Translations under genes and position numbers: made by a program | Shown here: positions 46,057 through 55,131 of the stretch, in pieces | Numbering within the stretch: the first letter of the stretch is position 1 | Layout of the letters: every line of letters starts with the position of its first letter | The notes under the pieces: model-generated | The model's input: only the letters and a program-made list of their open reading frames with translations | Told to the model about the DNA's origin: nothing | Databases searched by the model: none | Assembly (NCBI GenBank): GCA_937995875.1 | Contig: CALKIW010000040.1 | Location: forward strand, 12,952-76,951 | DNA: 64,000 nucleotides | Direction of reading: 5' to 3' | From: an uncultured Bacteroidales bacterium | GTDB taxonomy: Bacteria > Bacteroidota > Bacteroidia > Bacteroidales > Bacteroidaceae

Positions 46057-49000
46057 ATGCAAAACAAAGGAATTGTAATTGTAACAGCCGTCTTACTGAC
46101 GCTTGCAAGCATCTTCTATTTGTCTTTCTCGTTCGCCACAAGATATTATGACGGACAGGCAGCCAAGCTGGAAGACCCCATCGCACAGCAGGATTATAAG
46201 GATTCTGTGAAGTATATGGGCATCTACAGCTACCAGAAGTGCCTCGAAACACAGATTGGTCTGGGCTTGGACTTAAAGGGAGGTATGAACGTTATCCTCG
46301 AAGTTTCAGTACCCGACGTAGTGGAAATGCTCGCTGAGCACAAGACCGACGCAGCCTTCACAAAGTCTATGAACGAAGCCCGCAAGGAGCTGGAAACCTC
46401 TCAGGGCGATTTCATCTCATTGTTCATCAATGCTTATCAGAAGAACGCGCCGGGTCATAAACTTGCGGAAATCTTTGCCACACAGCAGTTGCAGGGCAAG
46501 GTTTCTCCTACAAGCTCTGACAAAGAAGTGGAGAAAGTGCTCCGCCAAGAGGTAAGTTCTGCCATCGACAACTCCTTCAACGTTGTGCGTACACGTATCG
46601 ACCAGTTCGGCGTTGTACAGCCCAACATCCAGAAAATACAGGGATCGGAAGGTCGCATCATGGTTGAAATGCCGGGCATCAAGGAGCCGGAGCGTATGCG
46701 CAAACTGTTGCAAGGTAGTGCCAACTTGGAGTTCTGGGAGACCTACAACGCTTCTGAGGTTATTCCTTACCTTTCCCAACTCGACACCCGTCTGGCCAAT
46801 GCCGGTCAAGACAACACTGCTGTTAGCGACACAACTCAAGCTGTAGACAAGGACACCGCTGCCGTAAAGACAGCCAAACCCAAGTTCCAGCTTAAGAATG
46901 CAGCCAAGAAACCCGACGTGAAAACCACTCCCGACGCTCAACTTGCAGAAGCCAAGAGGCAGCATCCTTTGTTTGCCATGCTACAGACCACAGGCGGACA
47001 GAGCCTCAGCGTGGTTGGTTATGCAAGCGTCCGAGACACGGCCGACATCAACAAAGCCATCTACGGCGACATCGCCAAACAAGTATTGCCGGCAGACATG
47101 AAGCTCCTCTGGAGTGCCAAACCGGCCGACGGCATCTCTGCCAAGAACATATTCGAACTCCATGCCCTCAAGGTTACTACCTCCACCGGTCGTGCACCAT
47201 TGGAGGGTGGCGTAGTAACCGACGCATCAGACCAGTTCAACAACCTGACCGGTCAGCCGGAAGTGAGCATGACGATGAACTCCGAAGGCGCACGTCGTTG
47301 GGCCGAACTGACCAAAACCAACGTTGGAAAGGCCATCGCCATCGTGCTCGACGGCGTTGTCTACTCTGCCCCACGTGTGAACGGCGAGATTAGCGGGGGC
47401 CAGTCTTCTATCAGTGGAAACTTCACCATTGAGGACACCAAGGACCTGGCCAACACCCTGAAATCAGGTCGTATGCCCGTTCCTGCCCACATCGTTCAGG
47501 AGGAAGTTGTCGGGCCTACACTTGGTGCCCAGTCCATTCAGCAGGGTGTTGTGTCATTCATCATTGCATTCGTGCTGTTGATCATCTACATGCTCTCCAT
47601 GTACAACTTCATTCCCGGCTCTATCGCCGTGAGCGCATTGCTCATCAACGTATTCTTCACGCTGGGTATTCTGACGTCTTTCCAGGCCGCCCTAACGATG
47701 TCGGGTATTGCCGGTATGGTGCTGTCGCTGGGTACGGCAGTAGACGCCAACGTGCTCATCTACGAGCGCATCAAGGAGGAACTGCGTTCCGGCAAGGGCA
47801 TGAAACAGGCTGTCAGCGCAGGCTACAGCAACGCATTCTCGGCCATTTTCGACTCCAACCTGACGTCATTGATCACCGGTGTCATTCTCTATGTGTTCGG
47901 CACAGGTCCTATCCGAGGCTTTGCCACCACATGGATCATCGGTATTCTCTGCTCATTCTTCAGTGCTGTGTACCTCACCCGTTTGGTTTACGAGTACAAG
48001 ATGAACAAGGACAAGTGGCTTAACCTGAAGTTCTGGACCCCCATCTCGCAGAATTTGTTGCAGAACGCCAACTTCAAGTTCATGTCCATGTACAGGAAGA
48101 CTTTCTCCCTGGCCGTTGCAGCAGCTGTGGTATTTATCGCAAGTTTCTTCATTCGCGGTCTTGCACAGAGCATCGACTTCACCGGTGGACGCAATTATGT
48201 CATTGCTTTCGAGAAAGACACCGAGCCCGAACAGGTGCGCGAGGTGCTGACCAAGATCTATCCCGAAGCAACAACCGGAGCCCTTGCATTGGGTACAGAT
48301 AACCGGACCATCCGCATATCCACCAACTATAAAATAGAGTCGAGCAGTGCAACTGTAGACGACGAGGTGGAAGAAATGCTCTACAACGGTTTGAAGGATG
48401 CCGGATTGGTAACGCAAGCCAGTGCTGCAGCCTTTAAGAATCCTGACATTCGACAGGGCGGATCAATCATCAGTTCTTCAAAGGTAGGACCTTCTGTTGC
48501 CAAAGACGTGACCTATGGCGCCATCATCAGTGTGCTCATCGCCCTGATCGCCATCTTCCTCTACATCCTGCTTCGTTTCCGCAACGTGGCATTCTCCGTA
48601 GGGTCCACCGTTGCTCTGACCTTCGACGCCTTGACCGTCATTGGTTTGTTCTCACTGCTTCAGGGCGTCATGCCATTCTCACTCGAAGTAGACCAAACCT
48701 TCATCGGTGCCGTGCTGACCGTGATTGGCTACTCCATCAACGACAAGGTGGTGGTGTTCGACCGTATTCGTGAGAACCTCAAGCTGCACCCCAAGCAGGG
48801 CCTCCAGTCGCTGTTCAACGACTCTATCAACCAGACCTTGACCCGTACCATCAACACCTCACTCTCTACGTTGATCGTGTTGCTGTGTATCCTGTTCCTC
48901 GGCGGTAAGAGTATTCAGCCATTCGCATTTGCCATGACCCTGGGTGTCATCTTCGGAACATTGAGCTCTATCTTCATTGCGTCGCCCATCGCCTATCTGG

Positions 49001-49068
49001 TGATGGGACACAAAGTCCAAGATAGCCAAGCCGAAGAAGGCGCAGAGGTTGCCGTTCAGCAAGCATAA
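46057..49068 (+). CDS. secDF: Protein translocase SecDF fusion
   Basis: 1003-residue inner-membrane protein that uses the proton gradient to pull proteins through SecYEG. SecD half: one N-terminal span, GLGLDLKGGMNVILEV, a long periplasmic domain (with a low-complexity Lys/Ala/Thr insert near residue 270-300) and five spans with TAVDANVLIYERIKEELRSG. SecF half: starts near residue 680 with FTGGRNYVIAFE, ending with spans containing SINDKVVVFDRIRENLK. The fusion and length are standard in Bacteroidetes. A terminator hairpin follows at 49122. Confidence 0.96.
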   Translation: MQNKGIVIVTAVLLTLASIFYLSFSFATRYYDGQAAKLEDPIAQQDYKDSVKYMGIYSYQKCLETQIGLGLDLKGGMNVILEVSVPDVVEMLAEHKTDAAFTKSMNEARKELETSQGDFISLFINAYQKNAPGHKLAEIFATQQLQGKVSPTSSDKEVEKVLRQEVSSAIDNSFNVVRTRIDQFGVVQPNIQKIQGSEGRIMVEMPGIKEPERMRKLLQGSANLEFWETYNASEVIPYLSQLDTRLANAGQDNTAVSDTTQAVDKDTAAVKTAKPKFQLKNAAKKPDVKTTPDAQLAEAKRQHPLFAMLQTTGGQSLSVVGYASVRDTADINKAIYGDIAKQVLPADMKLLWSAKPADGISAKNIFELHALKVTTSTGRAPLEGGVVTDASDQFNNLTGQPEVSMTMNSEGARRWAELTKTNVGKAIAIVLDGVVYSAPRVNGEISGGQSSISGNFTIEDTKDLANTLKSGRMPVPAHIVQEEVVGPTLGAQSIQQGVVSFIIAFVLLIIYMLSMYNFIPGSIAVSALLINVFFTLGILTSFQAALTMSGIAGMVLSLGTAVDANVLIYERIKEELRSGKGMKQAVSAGYSNAFSAIFDSNLTSLITGVILYVFGTGPIRGFATTWIIGILCSFFSAVYLTRLVYEYKMNKDKWLNLKFWTPISQNLLQNANFKFMSMYRKTFSLAVAAAVVFIASFFIRGLAQSIDFTGGRNYVIAFEKDTEPEQVREVLTKIYPEATTGALALGTDNRTIRISTNYKIESSSATVDDEVEEMLYNGLKDAGLVTQASAAAFKNPDIRQGGSIISSSKVGPSVAKDVTYGAIISVLIALIAIFLYILLRFRNVAFSVGSTVALTFDALTVIGLFSLLQGVMPFSLEVDQTFIGAVLTVIGYSINDKVVVFDRIRENLKLHPKQGLQSLFNDSINQTLTRTINTSLSTLIVLLCILFLGGKSIQPFAFAMTLGVIFGTLSSIFIASPIAYLVMGHKVQDSQAEEGAEVAVQQA

Positions 49069-49121
49069 CACAAAGCATCACAGCTAAATTCCTTCCTCCG
49101 GAAGGCAATCATACCATCAAA

Positions 49122-49165
49122 AAGGCATCTCCTGCAACATCGTGTTGCAAGAGATGGCTTTTTCG
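49122..49165 (+). terminator. secDF terminator
   Basis: GCATCTCCTGCAAC pairs with GTTGCAAGAGATGGC (one mismatch), loop ATCGT, then TTTTT. Confidence 0.75.
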
Positions 49166-49224
49166 TTTTAGCTTTTCTTTTATTCCAAAACTATTCTTTC
49201 ACACATCTATTGTACACAAAGACT

Positions 49225-51717
49225 ATGAACAATCTGAAACTTCTTGTTCTCTCTCTGTTATTCATGGCATCATGGGGCACGCTCCGGGCCGCCCCCAATC
49301 TGATGAATGATACCATCAAAACCGATACGGATTCTGTCACCACCGACACGGTAAAAAACAAAAAAGACGGAGTAAAGGGTAAGAAAACATCCGACTACGA
49401 CAAACTCATCAAGAAGGGAGGGAGCTACCAAAAGGGCGTTTTCGGCGTGCGCCACATAGAAAAAGACTGGTATTTTGAAGTACCGGAATCGGCTCTCGGC
49501 CGACTTTTCCTGACGGTGACACGTCTCACAACCGTACCGGAAAAGTTCTCGAAGCTCGTTGGCGAGGAGATGCAGCGCAACACGATATACTTTGAAAAGC
49601 GCGACAACAAGACCCTCTTGCTGCGCTCCTACGTTCGTTCCACGTTTTCAAAAGAGGGAGACGAGATCGCAGACCTTATTGACAAGGCTACCATCGACCC
49701 CATCATCGAGAAATTCGACATCATTGGCCGCAACCCGGAAAACAAGGCCATGCTCATCAAGGTAACTTCACTGTTCAACACCGACAACAAAATCGGCGGA
49801 CTGACGTCGTCAGACCGCACCGCCGTCAGCTTGGGTGCCCTGAAATCCAACCTCACCTTCATCGACACCATGCGCGTTTACCCCATCAACATTGAGGTGT
49901 CCACCCTTCGCACCTACAGCGTGAACAAGGGGCGCACACCATCGTCGCAAACGGGCTTCACCACCCTTTCGCTCAACACGAGCATCGTGCAACTGCCCAA
50001 GACACCCATGCAGGCGCGTCTGGCCGATGAGCGCGTGGGCTACTTTGAAAACAGAATCACCCATTTCTCCGACGACAATCCCTCCAAACGCGAGGCCATC
50101 ATTTCGCGCTACAGGCTCATCCCCAAAGACAAGCAAGCCTATGCAGCCGGCAAATTGACAGAGCCCGAACAGCAGATTGTCTACTACATCGACCCGGCAA
50201 CCCCCAAGAAATGGGTGCCCTATCTCATTCAAGGCATCAACGATTGGAACAAGGCTTTCGAGGCTGCAGGATTCAAAAATGCCATCGTGGGCAAGGAGTG
50301 GCCCAACGATTCCACCATGAGCGTAGACGACGCCCGCTTCAGCATGATCCGCTATCTGCCCTCAGAAACGGAGAATGCCTACGGGCCACGCATCGTCGAT
50401 CCCCGTAGCGGCGAAATCATAGAAAGCCACATCTGCTGGTATCACAACGTGATGAATCTCGTGCGCAAATGGTATATCACCCAGTGCGGACCCTTAGACA
50501 AGCGCGCCCGCCGTTGGGACCTCGACGACAAACTCATGGGACAGCTCATCCGCTTCGTCTCTTCCCACGAGGTGGGGCACTCTCTCGGCCTGCGCCACAA
50601 CATGATGGCCTCATCGGCCACTCCCGTAGAGAAACTACGCGACAAGGCATGGGTGGAAAAACACGGCCACACGGCCAGCATCATGGACTACGCCCGGTTC
50701 AACTATGTAGCCCAACCCGAAGACAATATCTCGTCCAAGGGACTCTTCCCCCGCATCAACGACTACGACCTCTGGGCCATCAAATGGGGCTATCAGTACC
50801 GTCCTGAGTTCACCACGCCAGGGCAAGAGCAGAAAGCCCTGCGCAGGGAAGTGACACGAGTGCTGAAAAACAACGTTCGCCTGCGCTATATCGGCGATGA
50901 GGGCAGAAGTCTGGACCCGCGCTCACAGACCGAAGACCTCGGCGACAATGCCATGAAGGCGAGCGACTATGGCATCCTTAACCTTAAACGGGTGATGAGC
51001 AACATTGAGCAATGGACGGCCCAGAGCGACGGGCAGACCGACCATCTCGAACAGCTCCACAAGAGCGTGTGCAGCCAGTTCCAACGCTATATCGGCCATG
51101 TGCAGCGCAACATCAACGGCCGTTACAACAACAATTTCCCCAGCGAGCGAAGATATGAGCCTGTTCCCAAAGAGCGTCAGCAAGAGGCCATCGACTGGAT
51201 AGCACGCCACGTATTCGACGCGCCGCTGTGGCTCTATCCCGACGCCGTCGTGGCCAAAACAGGCATCTATGGCGAGGAAGAAATGAGCAACCGCAGCAGC
51301 CGAACGCTGACCTTCCTGCTCTCACCGAGTGTTTTGTACAGCCAAGACAGGAATAGTCTCACGGCTCCCAGCCCCTACCCCGTAGACGAGTATCTCAACG
51401 ACGTGTTCAAGAGCGTTTGGAAACCCATGTCTGCCACCGATATGCGCCAAAACATCTACCGCCGACAGCTCGAACGCACCTATTTGGACGCCATCAACAC
51501 CGTCGTCAATCCTTCGGACAAGCAGCCCAAGAGCCTTGTCTCCGATGCTCAACGTTCAGATGCCCTGCTCTATGTGCTCCAACATCTGAACACCATCGAG
51601 ACCTTCTGCAAACAGCAAAAAGCCAACAGCAGCGCAGACAGCATCAATGCCCTGCATTATGACAACATGCTGATGCAGGTGAAGAAGATTCGCGAAAAAT
51701 ACACTAAGGCAGCATAA
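49225..51717 (+). CDS. Secreted zinc-dependent metalloprotease (DUF4953/DUF5117 family)
   Basis: 830-residue exported protease of the Bacteroidetes DUF5117-DUF4953 type. A signal peptide (NNLKLLVLSLLFMASWGTLRA) is followed by a Lys/Thr-rich linker and the DUF5117 domain (about residues 60-280). The metzincin-like catalytic domain has HEVGHSLGLRH at residues 448-458 (zinc histidines and catalytic Glu) with a downstream SIMDYARFNYV Met-turn. I start at ATG 49225 in place of the TTG at 49210. Likely periplasmic or outer-membrane peptide digestion. A perfect palindromic terminator follows. Confidence 0.93.
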   Translation: MNNLKLLVLSLLFMASWGTLRAAPNLMNDTIKTDTDSVTTDTVKNKKDGVKGKKTSDYDKLIKKGGSYQKGVFGVRHIEKDWYFEVPESALGRLFLTVTRLTTVPEKFSKLVGEEMQRNTIYFEKRDNKTLLLRSYVRSTFSKEGDEIADLIDKATIDPIIEKFDIIGRNPENKAMLIKVTSLFNTDNKIGGLTSSDRTAVSLGALKSNLTFIDTMRVYPINIEVSTLRTYSVNKGRTPSSQTGFTTLSLNTSIVQLPKTPMQARLADERVGYFENRITHFSDDNPSKREAIISRYRLIPKDKQAYAAGKLTEPEQQIVYYIDPATPKKWVPYLIQGINDWNKAFEAAGFKNAIVGKEWPNDSTMSVDDARFSMIRYLPSETENAYGPRIVDPRSGEIIESHICWYHNVMNLVRKWYITQCGPLDKRARRWDLDDKLMGQLIRFVSSHEVGHSLGLRHNMMASSATPVEKLRDKAWVEKHGHTASIMDYARFNYVAQPEDNISSKGLFPRINDYDLWAIKWGYQYRPEFTTPGQEQKALRREVTRVLKNNVRLRYIGDEGRSLDPRSQTEDLGDNAMKASDYGILNLKRVMSNIEQWTAQSDGQTDHLEQLHKSVCSQFQRYIGHVQRNINGRYNNNFPSERRYEPVPKERQQEAIDWIARHVFDAPLWLYPDAVVAKTGIYGEEEMSNRSSRTLTFLLSPSVLYSQDRNSLTAPSPYPVDEYLNDVFKSVWKPMSATDMRQNIYRRQLERTYLDAINTVVNPSDKQPKSLVSDAQRSDALLYVLQHLNTIETFCKQQKANSSADSINALHYDNMLMQVKKIREKYTKAA

Positions 51718-51732
51718 AACCGCCGTAACCCT

Positions 51733-51762
51733 AAGCACCATTTGGAATTCCAAATGGTGCTT
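51733..51762. terminator. Perfect palindromic terminator
   Basis: 15-bp arms AAGCACCATTTGGAA and its exact complement meeting at the centre, followed by TTTTT. Confidence 0.85.
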
Positions 51763-51817
51763 TTTGATTGATGCCGTCCGCCATCGCACAGTTTGCTATG
51801 GCATCGCCGTGCCAAAC

Positions 51818-51948
51818 CGTTGTATCAAAGCGGAACAACCGCCTTGTCCGAAAGATAAAGCGTTGTATCGAAAAGGCAAAGCCACTGTATCAGAGAAACG
51901 AAACCCTTGTATCAGAAAAACGAAACCGCTGTATCGCAGAACACCGTG
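51818..51948. repeat. 22-bp tandem repeat array 4
   Basis: Six units start at 51818, 51840, 51861, 51883, 51905 and 51927 (steps 22, 21, 22, 22, 22). Most share TTGTATC or CTGTATC followed by an A/G/C-rich tail (AGAAAAACGAAAC). It lies between two convergent genes, right after the palindromic terminator. Confidence 0.88.
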
Positions 51949-51963
51949 TGCCGACCGACAACG

Positions 51964-52764
51964 TTAATCGCCCATCTCCTTCTGCACAACCGTGCAGAAC
52001 TGATGCACCACATCGAGCATATCCGGCTCAAGGTAGTCGCACACCTTATCATAGATGTTTTCCGGAATTTCATAGAAGGCTTCGGCTATGGAGCCACATA
52101 TAGCCGCCTTTGTATCTGTGTCGCCACGTGCCATGACGGCCTTGCGTATGGCGTCTTCAAAACTGTCGCTGTCGAGAAAACAGCGTATGGCCCAAGGCAC
52201 TGTTTCCTGACAGGAAGCGTCGAAATGGCCCTGCGCGCCAATCTTATAGATGTCGCGGAGGGGCGGAATCTCATAACCGAAGTTTCGCTTCACCGCACTC
52301 TCCACCTCCTCTTTGGTTATTCGGCAGGTGCGCAGCCAATAGATGAGCGTTGCCACGCATTGCGCACCGCGTATGGCTTCCTTGTGCAGATGACTGCAAA
52401 TGGCCGACAGTTTGGCCTCGTGTTTCACGGTGTGATAGTCGCTGAACAACCACCCCACAGCCGACACGCGCATCGCCGCGCCGTTGCCCCACGAATTATA
52501 CGGGCTCGGCAAATCGCTATGAAGCCACTGTGCAAACATATTGCCATAGCTGCCCTTCGGACGGGGATAGCGTCGGCCCCAATCGCGCAGGGCCTCGTCG
52601 TAGTTACGGTGATTCAGAATAGCGTCGGCCACCGCAACCGTCATGATGGTGTCGTCGGTGTAGTCACAGTCCGGCTCATCCATAAACAAGGTGAAATTTT
52701 CCGTAGGTGTTTCGTCAAACTCGAAACGCGACCCCACTATGTCTCCAATGATCGCTCCAAGCAT
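51964..52764 (-). CDS. ADP-ribosylglycohydrolase family protein
   Basis: 266-residue DraG/ARH-type hydrolase that would remove ADP-ribose from a target or cleave an ADP-ribose derivative. Metal-binding motifs are intact: MLGAIIGDIVGSRFEF at the start, CDYTDDTIMTVAVADAI and, near the C-terminus, ARGDTDTKAAICGSIAEAF. It is a stand-alone gene with no ADP-ribosyltransferase next to it. It follows tRNA-Arg on the same strand, 71 nt away, without its own recognised promoter. Confidence 0.92.
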   Translation of the reverse strand: MLGAIIGDIVGSRFEFDETPTENFTLFMDEPDCDYTDDTIMTVAVADAILNHRNYDEALRDWGRRYPRPKGSYGNMFAQWLHSDLPSPYNSWGNGAAMRVSAVGWLFSDYHTVKHEAKLSAICSHLHKEAIRGAQCVATLIYWLRTCRITKEEVESAVKRNFGYEIPPLRDIYKIGAQGHFDASCQETVPWAIRCFLDSDSFEDAIRKAVMARGDTDTKAAICGSIAEAFYEIPENIYDKVCDYLEPDMLDVVHQFCTVVQKEMGD

Positions 52765-52835
52765 AATAAGGGGGATTAAGAGGTTAGCTGTTCATGATTA
52801 GGCGGAGCGGAATGCGGAATCACCGCTCCATGTCG

Positions 52836-52907
52836 TACTCCGACCGGGAATCGAACCCGGATCAAAGGTTTAGGAAACCTCCGTTCTATCCATTGAACTA
52901 TCAGAGC
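52836..52907 (-). tRNA. tRNA-Arg (anticodon CCT)
   Basis: 72-nt cloverleaf on the minus strand: acceptor GCTCTGA pairs with TCGGAGT (two G-T pairs), discriminator A; anticodon loop TTCCTAA with CCT; T-arm CCGGGTTCGATTCCCGG. CCA is not encoded. Confidence 0.92.
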
Positions 52908-52928
52908 CCATAAGTGTATTTGATAATG

Positions 52929-52960
52929 CAAAGATAAATGTTTTTTCTTTGAACACCAAG
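52929..52960 (-). promoter_or_regulatory. Promoter of tRNA-Arg
   Basis: On the minus strand CTTG (52957-52960), 20 nt, TATCTTTG (52929-52936), 21 nt before the tRNA. Confidence 0.7.
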
Positions 52961-53109
52961 AATTTATCCAAAATTAGAAAAAACAAACCGATTCTTCCCA
53001 ACCGGCGTTGCGACGATAGCCTGTGTCGCCTGTCTGTTTTCGGAGGAACGGCCATTGCGATTTTTCTTGACAAAGGCCCCCAAATGCTGCGCGTATTTAA
53101 AAACAACTT

Positions 53110-53450
53110 TACTTTCGTCCTGAATTTCGTGAAATTAGCGAAATTCGTAGTTCATTGATAATTAGGGATTTGCGAAAATATGCCTTGGCGTGTATGGTGG
53201 GGACGCTCGCGGTTAGATATGGAATGGCCCTGCGAGAAAGGCCTAACCGCAGTGCCGATGGGGCTTAGGCGCAGTGCGGATAGGGCTTAAGCGAAGTGCG
53301 GTTAGGCCTCCGCCATAATATGGCGGAATATGATACCTGCAAACGAGCCTGCTTTTGCGGTGCGAGAATGGATAGAGCGGGCAGAAACATAGCCCTTTTC
53401 GCGCTGGATGAACAAAAAATAAAGGCCGAAAAATGGTAATCAGTTTTTAC
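53110..53450 (-). repeat. Dispersed 22-bp-core element, copy E (inverted)
   Basis: Left module starts at 53450 (minus). The hairpin lies near 53309-53328. Three 22-bp units are at 53242, 53264 and 53286 in plus coordinates (CCTAACCGCAGTGCCG, CTTAGGCGCAGTGCGG, CTTAAGCGAAGTGCGG). The right end is the most diverged of the five copies and loses the GGGGTGTTTG end. It lies between trpS and tRNA-Arg and runs in the direction of trpS transcription. Confidence 0.85.
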
Positions 53451-53476
53451 ATTCCGGCAGAGCGGAGCACGCTGTG

Positions 53477-53692
53477 CGAAACCCGTTTTTCTAAAATGAA
53501 AAAACAGCCGGGCGGCCGTTACACCGCCGGCGTCCCATTGCACGAAACCCGTTTTTACAAAATGAAAAAACAGCCGGGCAGCCGTTACACCGCCGGTGTC
53601 CCATTGTGCGAAAACCGTCTTTCTAAAATGAAAAACCAGCCGGGCGGCCGTTACACCGCCGGCGTCCCATTGCACAAAACCCGTTTTTTAGT
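53477..53692. repeat. Three tandem 66-bp repeats
   Basis: Units start at 53477, 53543 and 53609 (CGAAACCCGTTTTT or a close variant), with a partial fourth at 53675; spacing is exactly 66 bp, that is 3 x 22. Each has a GC-rich half (CAGCCGGGCGGCCGTTACAC) and an A/T-rich half. Because 66 is divisible by three, open frames cross it on both strands, but the repeats sit between terminator and element E and do not look like a gene. Confidence 0.9.
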
Positions 53693-53710
53693 CTATAAAA
53701 ACGGGTTTTT
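53677..53710 (-). terminator. trpS terminator
   Basis: AAACCCGTTTTT pairs with AAAAACGGGTTT; one arm is borrowed from the fourth 66-bp unit. Confidence 0.7.
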
Positions 53711-53777
53711 GCAATGGCAATCTGCGCGGTGGGCAGCAGCGAAAGCATGGTTTCTGCCTGCCCGGTAGGCGTTCGGA

Positions 53778-54869
53778 TTATGGCTTTCTGAACTTCTCCG
53801 ACTGCTCCTGAATCAAGGCTGCATCCTCGAAATAGTCGATGCGCATGGCGGCACGCACCTCGTCCATTGTCCGTGCAGCCACTGCGCGGGCTTCGTCGGA
53901 GCCACGCTTCAGGATGTTGAAAATCTCAGGGATGTCCTGCTCGAATTCGTGGCGACGGGCACGGATGGGGTCGAGCATACGGTTGAGAACGTTGTTGAGC
54001 AGCTTCTTGCACTTCATGTCGCCAATGCCACCGGCCGTATAGGCTGCCTTCAGCTCGTCGAGATTGGCAAATTCGGGCCAGAAGTCGGCGAAATCCTGAT
54101 CGGTGGAGAAAGCGTCAAGATAGGTAAACACGGCGTTTCCCTCCACATGGCCGGGGTCGGAAACGTTGAGGTGCGTGGGGTCGGTGTACATGCCCTTCAC
54201 CTTTTTCCACACGGTGTCGGCGTCGTCCGAAAGATAGATGCAGTTGCCGAGGCTCTTGCTCATCTTCTCCTTGCCGTCCGTGCCGGGCAGGCGGCGTGCC
54301 GTGGTGTTCTCAGGGAGCATGATGGTAGGCTCCACGAGCACGGGCGCATAGGTCTGGTTGAAACGATTGACAAGCTCGCGCGCAAGCTCCAACATGGGCT
54401 CTTGGTCTTCTCCGGCCGGCACGGTCGTCGCCTTGAACGCTGCAATATCGGCAGCCTGCGACACGGGATAGCAGAAAAATCCGAGAGGAATGGAGTTGTT
54501 CTCAAAGCCGCGCATCTTCACCTCTGTCTTCACCGTGGGGTTACGCTGCACGCGGCTCACGCTCACAATGTTCATCAGGTAGGTGGTCAGCTCGGCCAGT
54601 TCGGGAATACGGCTCTGGATATAGAGCGTGCATTGCTGCGGGTCGAGGCCAGCAGAAAGGTAGTCGAGCGCCACCTCGACAATGTTTTGGCGAATCTTAT
54701 CGGGGTTATCGGCGTTGTCGGTCAGGGCCTGCACATCGGCCATGAACACAAACATACGGTCGTAGTCGCCCTCGTTCTGAAGCTGCACGCGACGGCGCAG
54801 ACTGCCCACATAGTGCCCCAAATGGAGTTTTCCGGTGGGGCGGTCACCAGTCAATATAATCTTTCCCAT
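53778..54869 (-). CDS. trpS: Tryptophanyl-tRNA synthetase
   Basis: 363-residue class I synthetase charging tRNA-Trp. HIGH motif as HLGH at residues 16-19 ([17 protein letters not shown]) and KMSKS in [11 protein letters not shown] near residue 200. [13 protein letters not shown] (tryptophan pocket) and [18 protein letters not shown] are typical. Slightly longer than the E. coli enzyme, as in other Bacteroidetes. It has a -7 box at 54895. Confidence 0.96.
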   Translation of the reverse strand: MGKIILTGDRPTGKLHLGHYVGSLRRRVQLQNEGDYDRMFVFMADVQALTDNADNPDKIRQNIVEVALDYLSAGLDPQQCTLYIQSRIPELAELTTYLMNIVSVSRVQRNPTVKTEVKMRGFENNSIPLGFFCYPVSQAADIAAFKATTVPAGEDQEPMLELARELVNRFNQTYAPVLVEPTIMLPENTTARRLPGTDGKEKMSKSLGNCIYLSDDADTVWKKVKGMYTDPTHLNVSDPGHVEGNAVFTYLDAFSTDQDFADFWPEFANLDELKAAYTAGGIGDMKCKKLLNNVLNRMLDPIRARRHEFEQDIPEIFNILKRGSDEARAVAARTMDEVRAAMRIDYFEDAALIQEQSEKFRKP

Positions 54870-54894
54870 AGCTATAGTTTTGTTTATTTTCCTA

Positions 54895-54902
54895 CAAAGG
54901 TA
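54895..54902 (-). promoter_or_regulatory. -7 box of trpS
   Basis: TACCTTTG on the minus strand, 25 nt before the start codon; -33 not clear. Confidence 0.55.
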
Positions 54903-55014
54903 CGCCTTTTCGTCTGAAAAAACACGGTATTGGTGGATTAATGCTCAAAAAAACATAGAGTTGATGTATCATATAGCAGCTCAAAAGTCCGACCAACAGC
55001 AAGTCGAAGAACTC

Positions 55015-55045
55015 TTTCAAAAGCAGGTTTAACCTGTTAAATTTG
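55015..55045 (+). promoter_or_regulatory. Probable promoter of ATPase-RloB operon
   Basis: TTTC (55015-55018), 19 nt, TAAATTTG (55038-55045), 86 nt before the ATPase start. The palindrome CAGGTTTAACCTG (55024-55036) lies in the spacer and could be an operator. Confidence 0.5.
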
Positions 55046-55131
55046 CAGAAATATGTCAAATATTTAAAATAGAACGGTCCTTATTTTAATTTTATATGTA
55101 AAGTTGTAGTCAGATAAAGCACCAGTCCAAG

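Noticed and set aside
51964..52764. DarTG-like toxin-antitoxin system
   Set aside because: The ADP-ribosylglycohydrolase is of DraG/ARH type, not a macrodomain, and there is no ADP-ribosyltransferase gene beside it.
53433..53768. Plus-strand open frame with three 22-residue peptide repeats (and a minus-strand counterpart 53265-53675)
   Set aside because: The frames exist only because the 66-bp DNA repeat is divisible by three; they are open on both strands, lack a start context, and lie between a terminator and a dispersed element.
54943..55032. Short open stretch before the ATPase, possibly the end of a lost gene
   Set aside because: Only about 30 residues, no recognisable family and no start.
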